From JANLTP01 sp031363055 (GTDB taxonomy: Bacteria; Pseudomonadota; Gammaproteobacteria; Burkholderiales; Burkholderiaceae_E): a stretch of DNA of 5,666 nt. Under the pieces are notes generated by a model. That model was given only the letters and a program-made list of their open reading frames with translations, did not search any database and had not been told where the DNA came from. Position numbers and translations under genes: made by a program. Positions 1 to 5,545 of the stretch are shown in pieces (the first letter of the stretch is position 1; every line of letters begins with the position of its first letter). The DNA is taken from contig JANLTP010000052.1 in the NCBI GenBank assembly GCA_031363055.1, forward strand, positions 1-5,666, given 5' to 3'.

Positions 1-672
1 ATGCTGTTCGACTGGCTCGTAGTCGGTCAGATCGTCGCAACCAATCCGGCCGGCTCCGTGCGCGGCCCCAAACACTCGGTTCGGCAAGGCAAGACACCGG
101 TGTTAACGGCTGGGGAAGCCCGAACGCTGCTCGATAGTGTCGACGTGACCGATCTGATCGGCCTGCGCGATCGCGCGATCATCGCACTGATGACCTATAC
201 CTTTGCACGGGTCGGGGCCTTGATAAAAATGGTCGCAGAGGACTACTACATCCAGGGCAAGCGCGGCTGGGTGCGTCTGCATGAGAAAGGCGGCAAAGAG
301 CACTCCATGCCGTGTCATCACAACCTCGAAGCCTACCTCGACGAATACATCGAAGCGGCTGGAATCGCACTGGAGCGAAAACTGCCGCTGTTTCGTTCGA
401 CGCGCGCCAAGTCCGGGCTTTTGACCGAGCGCGGTCTAGCCCAGTCCGACATCTATCGGATGCTGCGGCGACGTGCCTTGGCCGCCGGCATCGACACCGA
501 AATCTGCTGCCATACGTTTCGCGCCACGGGCATCACCGCCTACCTCACCAACGGTGGCCAACTTGAGATCGCTCAACGCATGGCCAACCACGAATCAGCT
601 CGCACGACCGGACTCTATGACCGGCGCAATGACCAAGTCTCGCTCGACGAAGTCGAACGAATTCAGATCTGA
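1..672 (+). CDS. Tyrosine recombinase (phage-type integrase), 5' end cut by window
   Basis: Site-specific DNA recombinase that cuts and rejoins DNA through a covalent 3'-phosphotyrosine intermediate. All catalytic positions can be assigned in the visible 223 residues: Arg70 (in FARVGAL), Lys96 or Lys99 (EKGGKEH), His171 and Arg174 (HTFRATG), His197 (ANHES) and Tyr206 (GLYDRR). Residues 1-25 resemble the last helix of the core-binding domain and its linker (LFDWLV...NPAGSVRGPKH). Family members are usually about 300 or more residues, so roughly 80-100 N-terminal residues probably lie upstream. The ATG at base 1 is therefore likely internal. The catalytic domain is intact and the stop is TGA at 670-672. 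Substrate sites are unknown; it could be the integrase of a genomic island, a transposon-associated recombinase or a Xer-like protein. The family call is firm and the specific role is open. Confidence 0.93.
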   Translation: MLFDWLVVGQIVATNPAGSVRGPKHSVRQGKTPVLTAGEARTLLDSVDVTDLIGLRDRAIIALMTYTFARVGALIKMVAEDYYIQGKRGWVRLHEKGGKEHSMPCHHNLEAYLDEYIEAAGIALERKLPLFRSTRAKSGLLTERGLAQSDIYRMLRRRALAAGIDTEICCHTFRATGITAYLTNGGQLEIAQRMANHESARTTGLYDRRNDQVSLDEVERIQI

Positions 673-687
673 AAGGCGTTGATCCGT

Positions 688-804
688 AATGTCCGAGTTC
701 GGCCAATTGCCGACATAGCTCGCGGGGAATTTACGTTGCCCGTTGCCGACATTCCAGTGCCCCGTCATTGCGAAGCTGGCTCGACCTGCCATAGAATGTC
801 GGCA
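688..804. repeat. Cluster of ATGTCGGC repeats between recombinase and hydrolase
   Basis: Three copies of ATGTCGGC lie in the gap after the recombinase: 709-716 (- strand), 745-752 (- strand) and 796-803 (+ strand). A degenerate copy, AATGTCCGA, starts at 688. The second and third copies extend into an 11-bp perfect inverted repeat: TGCCGACATTC at 744-754 and GAATGTCGGCA at 794-804, with 39 bases between. The last copy can instead form a local hairpin, CCTGCC (785-790) with GGCAGG (801-806), ending 15 bases before the hydrolase Shine-Dalgarno. It could be a dispersed intergenic repeat, a binding site or an RNA structure; the sequence alone does not decide. Confidence 0.6.
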
Positions 805-831
805 GGCTAGACGCGAGATGCGGGGAGAGCC

Positions 832-1569
832 ATGGCTGATTTTGTTCTGGTGCACGGCGCGTGGCAGGGCGCGTGGTGCTGGCAAAGGATTCTTCCGGCG
901 CTTCGGGCCAACGGTCAGCGAGTATTTGCCGTGACCCTCACCGGGGTTGGCGACCGTGGACACCTCATGTCCCCGTCCATTCGGCTCGCAACGCACATTG
1001 ATGATGTGGCGGCTGTCATTGAGACTGAGGAGTTGACGCACGTCGTCCTCGTGGGTCACAGCTATGGCGGATTGTTGATCACGGCCGTTGCTGATCGCTA
1101 TCCGGAACGCATTGCCCACCTCGTCTATCTCGATGCCATCGTTCCCCGCAGTGGCGAGAGCTGGTCGAGCTTCCATGACGAAAGTACGCGCCAGTCCCGT
1201 CAGGCTGGAATCACGCGCGACGGCGCTATGCCGCCGCTGCCGGCCTCTGCTTTCGGCCTGACTGGCGAAGATGCGGCATGGGTGGACCGACGTCAGCGGC
1301 CCCATCCAGGCGGCGTGTATGAAGATGCTTTGCACTTCGAAGAGGCCCGCGTGGCAAGCCTTCCCCGCACTTTCGTGGACTGCACCACGCCGGCACTGCC
1401 AACGATCAACAAGTCACGTGTGAGGGTTCGATGCGAACCGGGCTGGCGGGTGATCGAGATCGCGACTGGCCACGATGCGATGATCAGCGCACCATCGCAA
1501 TTGGTGGATATCCTGACCGAGGCAGCACGCTCAAACGAAGCAGCGGAACGGCCGGAACCGCCGCCGTAA
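832..1569 (+). CDS. Alpha/beta hydrolase, EstC / salicylate-esterase-like
   Basis: Cytoplasmic alpha/beta-hydrolase of 245 residues, a normal full length for this group. Residues 4-17 carry the oxyanion-hole strand and the HGAWQGAWCW signature of the EstC/hydroxynitrile-lyase/methylesterase-like branch. The nucleophile elbow is GHSYGG with Ser77, and the catalytic His is probably His214 in ATGHDAM. The acid is less clear: where plant relatives carry an Asp after the later strand, this protein reads CTTPAL. Asp101 in YLDAIVP, just after the strand following the nucleophile helix, is a plausible substitute (inference). The substrate is probably a small ester or amide but cannot be named. The start is supported by a GGGGAGAG run at 822-829, only two bases before the ATG. 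No signal peptide is visible. The gene stands alone, 159 bases after the recombinase, with no obvious operon partner. The C-terminal tail is Glu/Pro-rich. Confidence 0.9.
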   Translation: MADFVLVHGAWQGAWCWQRILPALRANGQRVFAVTLTGVGDRGHLMSPSIRLATHIDDVAAVIETEELTHVVLVGHSYGGLLITAVADRYPERIAHLVYLDAIVPRSGESWSSFHDESTRQSRQAGITRDGAMPPLPASAFGLTGEDAAWVDRRQRPHPGGVYEDALHFEEARVASLPRTFVDCTTPALPTINKSRVRVRCEPGWRVIEIATGHDAMISAPSQLVDILTEAARSNEAAERPEPPP

Positions 1570-2134
1570 GATGGAACGGCGATTGGCGGCGCCGGTTCAT
1601 GTTCTCTGCTTGGCGATTGAGCGGCTGCATTCTAATGTCGGCTACGTCCGGTCAGGGTCGGCCGCGGGCGTCTGATGCGTCGCACCACGAATGTCGGCTT
1701 TCCAATGACCGGTCATTCAGTAGCGCAGAACTGATACGCTGCGACCGGGCAAGTTCGGCCACCAGCCGTCGATGGCGACGGGCAGCTGCTTGGCATCTCA
1801 CGCGGACCCTGGTCGCGACGATCAGGTGCCAGCATTATTCGGCGTATCCGTGTCTGGCTTGATCGCCGGTGAACCAGCACCCCGGGACACATCGACACGT
1901 CTGTCGACATGACGCAAGAACTCATCGACCTTTTCAGTCGAATGCCGGGACGGTTCGATGGGAGCGCTTTACTCGCGTGTCACGGTGAATTTCCGGTAAA
2001 GCTGAACGACTGCCGAGCATGGCGCTTTGCGTTGGTAGCGTCAGTCGGTCAGGAGGAGATTACGGCGTCGGAAGACACCTTCAACGCGACTGCACCGGTC
2101 ACTCAATTGCTTGCGCGGCGCGAAGACCATCCAC
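1570..2134. other. Gap of about 560 bases without a convincing gene
   Basis: Open frames here (+ strand 1431-1862 and 1909-2175, - strand 1713-1925) have no recognisable domain, no good ribosome binding site and an amino-acid mix typical of out-of-frame GC-rich DNA. The 1909-2175 frame (begins MTQELIDLF) is the least implausible but is not recognised. The stretch holds two AATGTCGGC repeats and a perfect palindrome (entered separately). It also has a small dyad, TCGACA (1892-1897) and TGTCGA (1902-1907), just before the ATG at 1909. It may be decayed DNA left by insertions. Confidence 0.5.
1634..1717 (+). repeat. Two AATGTCGGC repeats followed by a perfect 14-bp palindrome
   Basis: AATGTCGGC occurs at 1634-1642 and again at 1690-1698 on the + strand, matching the copies upstream of the hydrolase. 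Five bases after the second copy is the perfect palindrome AATGACCGGTCATT (1704-1717). It resembles the dyads bound by TetR-type repressors, but no such regulator gene is visible nearby. The palindrome may simply belong to the same dispersed intergenic repeat, since the minus-strand copy near 745 is also preceded by AATGACGGG (761-769). Confidence 0.55.
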
Positions 2135-2209
2135 TCAGCGCAGCCCGAGATAGCCGAGCACGAAAAGAACGATAACGACGGCGCCGACGAGCCAGACGAT
2201 TTGGTTCAT
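2135..2209 (-). CDS. 24-residue single-pass membrane protein
   Basis: Very short gene reading MNQIVWLVGAVV, then IVLFVLGYLGLR and a TGA stop. Residues 4-22 form one continuous hydrophobic helix, with a neutral N-terminus and a single C-terminal Arg, so it is almost certainly an inner-membrane peptide. The ATG is preceded by AAAGGA (2218-2223 on the - strand) at an ideal 8-base spacing, which strongly supports translation. Similar tiny proteins with an IxxLVGxVVxVLxxLxxLGLR pattern are, from memory, annotated as hypothetical in proteobacteria; I know of no assigned function. The upstream transcript can form a hairpin. It lies alone, 378 bases downstream of the stop of the RHH-like regulator on the same strand. 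It could be a stress-linked membrane peptide or a toxin-like peptide; no antitoxin is evident. Confidence 0.72.
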   Translation of the reverse strand: MNQIVWLVGAVVIVLFVLGYLGLR

Positions 2210-2217
2210 GATGGATG

Positions 2218-2223
2218 TCCTTT
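2218..2223 (-). promoter_or_regulatory. Ribosome binding site of the 24-residue membrane protein
   Basis: AAAGGA on the - strand, 8 bases before the ATG at 2209. This site is the main argument that the very short frame is a real gene. Confidence 0.7.
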
Positions 2224-2251
2224 ATTGGCGCGGGTTGGGTGCATGCGAAGC

Positions 2252-2281
2252 AGGCCGGCGCACATCGGCCTTGTCCCAAGG
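2252..2281 (-). promoter_or_regulatory. Possible alternative hairpins in the leader of the membrane peptide gene
   Basis: On the - strand, AGGCCG and CGGCCT (2266-2271 and 2252-2257) form a perfect 6-bp stem around an 8-base loop, 28 bases upstream of the Shine-Dalgarno. An overlapping 5-bp stem, CCTTG and CAAGG with a 3-base loop (2269-2281), shares bases with it, so the two cannot form together. This could be a structured leader. In GC-rich DNA such short stems also arise by chance. Confidence 0.3.
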
Positions 2282-2587
2282 GAACCACCCTAAGCCTTGT
2301 TGGGCAAACGCTCTGTGCGTTGGCGAACAGTCCCAGCGAATTTCCATCTCGCTTCGTCCGGTTGGTGGCCAAGTACCGATCGCCTCTGTCGCCTTTGCCA
2401 GCAATTCAGGCGGGTCAACGGCAGCTTAGGGTCGAAAGCAGTCATTCTGTCTCTACAGCCTATGCCCCCAATTCGCACGGGCGCGTAGATGTCCCGATAA
2501 TGGTTTTTATCAAGAGTATTGGCACACCTGTTATTGCCGGTCTAAATCCGCGAGTATTTGCCGAAGCTCCGAAGGAGCCGCTCTCCA
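2282..2587. other. Non-coding gap with an AT-rich patch
   Basis: No recognisable gene in any frame. Bases about 2490-2560 are clearly more AT-rich than the surroundings (for example TAATGGTTTTTATCAAGAG), which would suit a promoter for the small - strand membrane gene. On the - strand TTGATA is present (plus 2508-2513), but no good -10 box lies at the right distance, so no promoter is called. Confidence 0.4.
2566..2578 (-). terminator. Weak hairpin downstream of the RHH-like gene
   Basis: GCTCC-TTC-GGAGC on the - strand, 9 bases after the stop of the small regulator. It is a 5-bp perfect stem with a triloop and no following T-run, so at best a weak intrinsic terminator. Confidence 0.25.
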
Positions 2588-2881
2588 TCAGGTCTTATTA
2601 CGCCGTAACGATTTGCGCATACGCTCGCCACCACCCAAGTATTGATCCCACTGCGGCGTATCCAATTCAATCGTTTTAAGAACGTTCTCCTCCTCATCAC
2701 GCAAAATCCCCTCGAGCAGCAGTCGCTGCGTTACGCCGTAATGACTAGCGAGTCTTCGCAAGGCAAGACTCGCCTCGGTGCTGATCCACGTATTCAAAAG
2801 GCGCTCGCCGTTCCCGTCAGCGCCCCCCAAAGGGCGGCGCTTGCGATAGGCAGCTTGCCGTTGTGCGTTAGTCATGGTCAT
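2588..2881 (-). CDS. Small ribbon-helix-helix-like DNA-binding protein, probable autoregulator
   Basis: A 97-residue basic protein. The N-terminus MTMTNAQRQAAYRKRRP is a charged arm of a kind seen on plasmid and phage RHH-type proteins. Next come a predicted beta strand (ERLLNTWIS), helix A (TEASLALRRLASHYG) and helix B (VTQRLLLEGILRDEE), the order expected for a MetJ/Arc-fold dimer that binds DNA with paired strands. A C-terminal basic tail follows (RMRKSLRRNKT). The frame is open up to an ATG at 2929, but I choose the ATG at 2881: AAGAGGT (2887-2893) lies about 5-6 bases before it, and a TATAAT box at 2906-2911 puts the transcript start downstream of 2929. A perfect GTTAC-N3-GTAAC dyad lies in the promoter, and further copies flank and enter the gene, which predicts autorepression. 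I do not recognise a named family. It could serve plasmid or island maintenance or copy control. Confidence 0.72.
   Translation of the reverse strand: MTMTNAQRQAAYRKRRPLGGADGNGERLLNTWISTEASLALRRLASHYGVTQRLLLEGILRDEEENVLKTIELDTPQWDQYLGGGERMRKSLRRNKT
2597..2609. promoter_or_regulatory. Dyad copy 1 (ATTAC-GCC-GTAAC), inside 3' end of RHH-like gene
   Basis: Near-perfect copy of the GTTAC-N3-GTAAC dyad with one changed outer base. It overlaps the last codons of the regulator, so protein coding constrains it as well; it is a weaker candidate than the copies upstream of the gene. Confidence 0.35.
2730..2742. promoter_or_regulatory. Dyad copy 2 (GTTAC-GCC-GTAAT), inside RHH-like gene
   Basis: Near-perfect copy with one changed outer base, lying in the codons for the YGVT stretch between the two predicted helices. 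The core TTAC-N3-GTAA is intact. Confidence 0.35.
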
Positions 2882-2905
2882 CGGACACCTCTTATCGATG
2901 CAACC

Positions 2906-2911
2906 ATTATA
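2906..2911 (-). promoter_or_regulatory. -10 box of the RHH-like gene
   Basis: A perfect TATAAT on the - strand. The expected transcript start is near 2899, leaving a leader of about 18 bases that contains the Shine-Dalgarno. The -35 region at 17-base spacing (TCGGTG) is poor. The spacer is filled by the operator dyad, so a bound repressor would block RNA polymerase directly. Confidence 0.65.
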
Positions 2912-2914
2912 CTT

Positions 2915-2927
2915 GTTACACCGTAAC
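2915..2927. promoter_or_regulatory. Operator dyad copy 3 (GTTAC-ACC-GTAAC) in the promoter spacer
   Basis: Perfect 5-bp inverted repeat with a 3-base centre, three bases upstream of the TATAAT on the - strand. This is the placement expected of a repressor site. It also overlaps the in-frame ATG at 2929 that I reject as start. Confidence 0.65.
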
Positions 2928-2960
2928 ACACCGACATTCCCAACGACTCACTGGGCGATA

Positions 2961-2975
2961 CGTTACGTGGTAACG
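2961..2975. promoter_or_regulatory. Operator dyad copy 4 (CGTTAC-GTG-GTAACG)
   Basis: The longest copy, with 6-bp perfect arms, centred 47 bp from copy 3 (about 4.5 helical turns). It could help repress the regulator gene, or control rightward transcription towards the short + strand frame at 3024 or 3120. Confidence 0.6.
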
Positions 2976-3023
2976 TACATCCATGGGTGCGCCTTAAGAT
3001 GGAGATCCTTGCGATAGACCGTC

Positions 3024-3206
3024 TTGTATGACCGGCGAGTGTTTGCCCATACCGACGCGCCCTTCATCGCGCGGCGCGTGGGGTTGCCACCGACCATCGT
3101 GGAAAAGCAACAGCAAGCAATGACGCAATCAGAGTATGACGATTTACGTTACAACGTAACTCTCATCGTTCAAGTTGTCGTCAGCGACTGGCTGATGCGA
3201 AAATAG
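3024..3206 (+). CDS. Short unrecognised ORF, doubtful
   Basis: A 60-residue frame beginning at TTG, with an internal ATG at 3120 that would give 28 residues (MTQSEYDDLRYNVT, then LIVQVVVSDWLMRK). Neither start has a well-placed Shine-Dalgarno: GGAGAT at 3001-3006 is 17 bases before the TTG, and GGAAAAG is about 12 bases before the ATG. The C-terminal part has a plausible amphipathic or hydrophobic stretch. A perfect copy of the GTTAC-N3-GTAAC dyad lies inside it. It may be a fragment of a larger lost gene or no gene at all. Confidence 0.2.
   Translation: MYDRRVFAHTDAPFIARRVGLPPTIVEKQQQAMTQSEYDDLRYNVTLIVQVVVSDWLMRK
3148..3160. promoter_or_regulatory. Operator dyad copy 5 (GTTAC-AAC-GTAAC)
   Basis: Perfect copy of the dyad, 186 bp to the right of copy 4 (centre to centre) and 155 bp before the end of the glycosyltransferase gene. 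If the short frame here is not a gene, this is a free-standing intergenic site. Confidence 0.5.
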
Positions 3207-3316
3207 GTTATCGGTATAGCGTGTCATGAGGCGAGAGGAGGACCGGCGGGAACTGGTCTCGCCCCGGCTCTGCTTCTAGTCCAGTCAGTTCCGAGGCAGT
3301 GCCATCGCCGATCACA
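3207..3316. other. Short gap 3' of the glycosyltransferase gene, no clear terminator
   Basis: GGAACTG (3249-3255) and CAGTTCC (3286-3292) can pair around a 30-base loop, but there is no T-run after the stem in either direction. No convincing terminator or gene is seen. Confidence 0.35.
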
Positions 3317-5032
3317 CTAACGGCGAGCGATGATAGATGTTCGACCATCGTTGGCCAACACACGAAACGCAATGCCGGCCTGAGCCTCTTCGATCATCCG
3401 ATGACTGGGCATGATCGCGTACGCTTGGCCGGTGTGCGCGATCCAAACCGGTCTCCAGTCGCGCCGCTGGGGGATCACAAGGTTTGGTTCCCGGTCGATG
3501 CCCAGAGCCAGTTCATCGGAAAACCCCACCAGCGTGACGGTCCGCCGCAAGAGAAACGGGACCGTCTGATCGAACATATCGAAGCTATAGAACGGTGCGG
3601 CCAAATCGAACCCGTTGCAATGCTCACGCGCCTGCGACAGCAACTTCTTCGCAGAGTACCTGGAGGCAAAGACCTGAGCGCCGGTCACTAGACTGTGCAG
3701 CGCCATCAGCACACCGATCGACATGGTCAGCAACAGCGCAGCCGAGGACGCGCGCTGTTGTTCGCTACGCCGTGAGAGCCACCAGCCCAACAACGCAGTC
3801 AGAATCAAGAACAACCCGGCAGCCAGCATCCACCGTGCATAGTCCAATGCGTCCGTCGATAACGATGTCCAAGGCTGAAACGGCGCCATGGCGCCCAGTA
3901 CGGTGAGCACCAGACCGCACGCCAGCAGACCGATAAAAAAGTCGCGCTGCACGCGCAGCCCATCGCGCTGCGTAGCGACGCCCACAAGGATCGCAAACGC
4001 TGGCAGTACCGGCAAGATGTACGCCGGCAGCTTTGAGCTCGACAGACTAAAGAACCCCGTCACTACGACGATCCACACCAGCAGCAATCGGGGTACGTGC
4101 AGCGCGTTATCGGAGGGCGCCGTGCTTTGCCAGGCAGCAATCACGGCACGCGGCCAACTGAACGAAAACGGCAACCCGCCCAGGGCTAACACGGCGATGA
4201 AGAACCACCACGGTGCCAAGCGACCGTGGGACGGATTGGCGTAGCGCGTCAAATGCTCATGGATAAAAAAGAACTCAAGAAATTCCGGGTTTCGCACCTG
4301 TACCAAAACCAGCCACGGTACGGCGATCACCAGCAATACCGACAGACCTGACCACCAGTGCAGCCGCCGCAGGATCGAAGCGTCGCGCTGAACCGCCATA
4401 TAGGCCAACAACGTCATGACCGGCAAAGCGATGCCCACCAGCCCCTTGCTCAGGAACGCCAAGCCCATTGCGGCCCACATCACCTGCTCCCATCGCCACC
4501 TTGCAGCTGGCGATACACGTTGGTCTTGGGATGCGATCAGCGAACAGACGGCTGCGCTTAAGAAGAACGTCAAGCCCATGTCCAGCGTCAGCACCCGGCC
4601 GAACGCGAAGAAGAGCAGGCTACCCGACAGGCTCAGGGCAGCGATACAACCCGCGGTTCGGCCGGCGATACGCCGGCTCGTCCACCAGACCAGCAACAGG
4701 GTGAAAAACCCAGATAGGGCTGGCCAGATTCGAGCCGAGGCGGGCGATGCCCCGAACACCTCATAGGCGGCCGCAGTGATCCAGTATTGGAGCGGCGGCT
4801 TTTCTAGGTATATCAACCCGTTTAGCCGGGGCGTTACCCAATCGCCGGTTTGGACCATCTCCCGGGGGATTTCAGCGTACCGGCCCTCGTCCGGATCGAA
4901 GAGCTCGCGATGTCCTAGCGCCGCAAACCAAAGTAGCGCAATGACAAGCAACAAACCCAATTCGACAAATGGGGGGTGACCTCGTTGGCGGGTGCCGCCT
5001 GGGTCAGTCGCGACCGTTACTTCGGGTCGCAA
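3317..5032 (-). CDS. ArnT/PMT-family membrane glycosyltransferase (GT39/GT83-like)
   Basis: Polytopic inner-membrane enzyme of 571 residues that would move a sugar from a polyprenyl-phosphate carrier to a lipid, glycan or protein on the periplasmic side. The first periplasmic loop carries FDPDEGRYAEIPREM with Asp48, then YLEKPPLQYW with Glu77; Asp151 in TLDMGLTFF is a further conserved acid. These match the acidic residues around the metal and carrier-phosphate site of ArnT and PMT enzymes. About 12-13 hydrophobic segments run from residue 24 to about 450, and a soluble C-terminal domain fills the rest, so the architecture is ArnT-like. The start is TTG at 5032: an in-frame TAA lies 30 bases upstream and no ATG or GTG occurs before the first membrane helix. 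It overlaps the upstream gene by 16 bases, suggesting translational coupling. Acceptor and donor are unknown, so the name arnT is not justified: no arn genes are present. Confidence 0.88.
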   Translation of the reverse strand: MRPEVTVATDPGGTRQRGHPPFVELGLLLVIALLWFAALGHRELFDPDEGRYAEIPREMVQTGDWVTPRLNGLIYLEKPPLQYWITAAAYEVFGASPASARIWPALSGFFTLLLVWWTSRRIAGRTAGCIAALSLSGSLLFFAFGRVLTLDMGLTFFLSAAVCSLIASQDQRVSPAARWRWEQVMWAAMGLAFLSKGLVGIALPVMTLLAYMAVQRDASILRRLHWWSGLSVLLVIAVPWLVLVQVRNPEFLEFFFIHEHLTRYANPSHGRLAPWWFFIAVLALGGLPFSFSWPRAVIAAWQSTAPSDNALHVPRLLLVWIVVVTGFFSLSSSKLPAYILPVLPAFAILVGVATQRDGLRVQRDFFIGLLACGLVLTVLGAMAPFQPWTSLSTDALDYARWMLAAGLFLILTALLGWWLSRRSEQQRASSAALLLTMSIGVLMALHSLVTGAQVFASRYSAKKLLSQAREHCNGFDLAAPFYSFDMFDQTVPFLLRRTVTLVGFSDELALGIDREPNLVIPQRRDWRPVWIAHTGQAYAIMPSHRMIEEAQAGIAFRVLANDGRTSIIARR

Positions 5033-5457
5033 CTTTTGCCACGATCTCCCCGAAAGCCTTTAGCCTTCGCATCCGCTTCGGCCATGTACTCGCCGCGCTT
5101 GGTCTTGCCGTAGTAACGATTGCCCTGGCAGTGATAGACCTTGGTGGCGTCGTTCACCCACACTTTGCCAGGCCCGGCGCCGACGGCTTGCGCTACAGGG
5201 GCGCCAGCGGCTTTGTCGGTGCCGCCAGCTGGCTTCGTCGCTTTATCAGGCACTGCGGCAGCTTTGCCTGCGGTCTTGTCAACGCCACCATGCCCGCGAC
5301 AGGCGCCCTTCAAGGATTCGCCGGCAAACGGTGTGCCGTCCTTGCACATTGCCTGCACAGTGGGCTTCACTGGCGCGGTCTGCGCCGTGCTTTGGGCGAA
5401 CGCAGCGCCCGAAAGTACCGTGGTGAACGCAAGGATCAGCAGGGATTTATGCATCAT
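5017..5457 (-). CDS. Secreted small Cys-containing protein, DUF3761-like
   Basis: A 146-residue protein with a clear signal peptide: MMHKSLLILAFTTVL, then SGAAFA with probable cleavage before Gln22. The mature part has an N-terminal motif CKDGTPF...CRGHGGV (Cys38, Cys53, His56), as in the DUF3761 group. A low-complexity Ala/Lys/Pro/Gly linker covers about 60-97. The C-terminal motif is VWVND...YHCQGNRYYGKTKRGEYM...SC (Cys110, Cys143), which recurs in small proteobacterial exported proteins. Its function is not established; the four Cys residues suggest two disulfides in the periplasm. The frame extends upstream to 5514, but I choose 5457 because the signal peptide starts there and AAAGGT (5464-5469) is spaced 6 bases before it. 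Its stop overlaps the start of the glycosyltransferase, so the two are probably co-transcribed. Whether it is a partner of that enzyme is unknown. Confidence 0.82.
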   Translation of the reverse strand: MMHKSLLILAFTTVLSGAAFAQSTAQTAPVKPTVQAMCKDGTPFAGESLKGACRGHGGVDKTAGKAAAVPDKATKPAGGTDKAAGAPVAQAVGAGPGKVWVNDATKVYHCQGNRYYGKTKRGEYMAEADAKAKGFRGDRGKSCDPK

Positions 5458-5515
5458 CACGAGACCTTTGTGCAGAAAATAGAGGTAGGGGGTTCTGGAT
5501 TGGGCAGAATCCACT

Positions 5516-5545
5516 ATGTCAGTGTAGCGCGTTGGCTGACGTCAA
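5516..5545 (-). promoter_or_regulatory. Possible promoter of the secreted-protein / glycosyltransferase unit
   Basis: On the - strand, TTGACG (5540-5545) is a good -35 element. TGACAT (5516-5521), 18 bases on, is a poor -10. The leader to the ATG would be about 50 bases. The -35 element lies inside the IstB-like reading frame, so the IS remnant may have supplied part of the promoter. Confidence 0.3.

Noticed and set aside
595..1335. 246-residue open frame on the - strand
   Set aside because: It lies antisense to the recombinase end and the hydrolase, which has clear catalytic motifs; the translation shows no domain and looks like a GC-rich shadow.
1909..2175. 88-residue + strand frame starting MTQELIDLF
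   Set aside because: No good Shine-Dalgarno, no recognised domain, and it runs antisense through the better supported 24-residue membrane gene.
2215..2679. 154-residue + strand frame
   Set aside because: Composition is untypical of a protein, no domain is seen, and it enters the RHH-like gene on the opposite strand.
2882..2929. Longer start for the RHH-like protein at 2929
   Set aside because: This start lies upstream of the TATAAT box and inside the operator; the ATG at 2881 has a well-placed AAGAGGT.
3249..3292. GGAACTG/CAGTTCC inverted repeat as terminator of the glycosyltransferase gene
   Set aside because: The loop is 30 bases and no T-run follows the stem on either strand.
3595..4766. 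Several + strand frames of about 65-118 residues
   Set aside because: All are antisense to the glycosyltransferase, which has family motifs and membrane segments throughout.
5458..5514. Longer start for the secreted protein at 5514
   Set aside because: It would put 19 polar residues before an otherwise perfect signal peptide, and the Shine-Dalgarno AAAGGT serves 5457.
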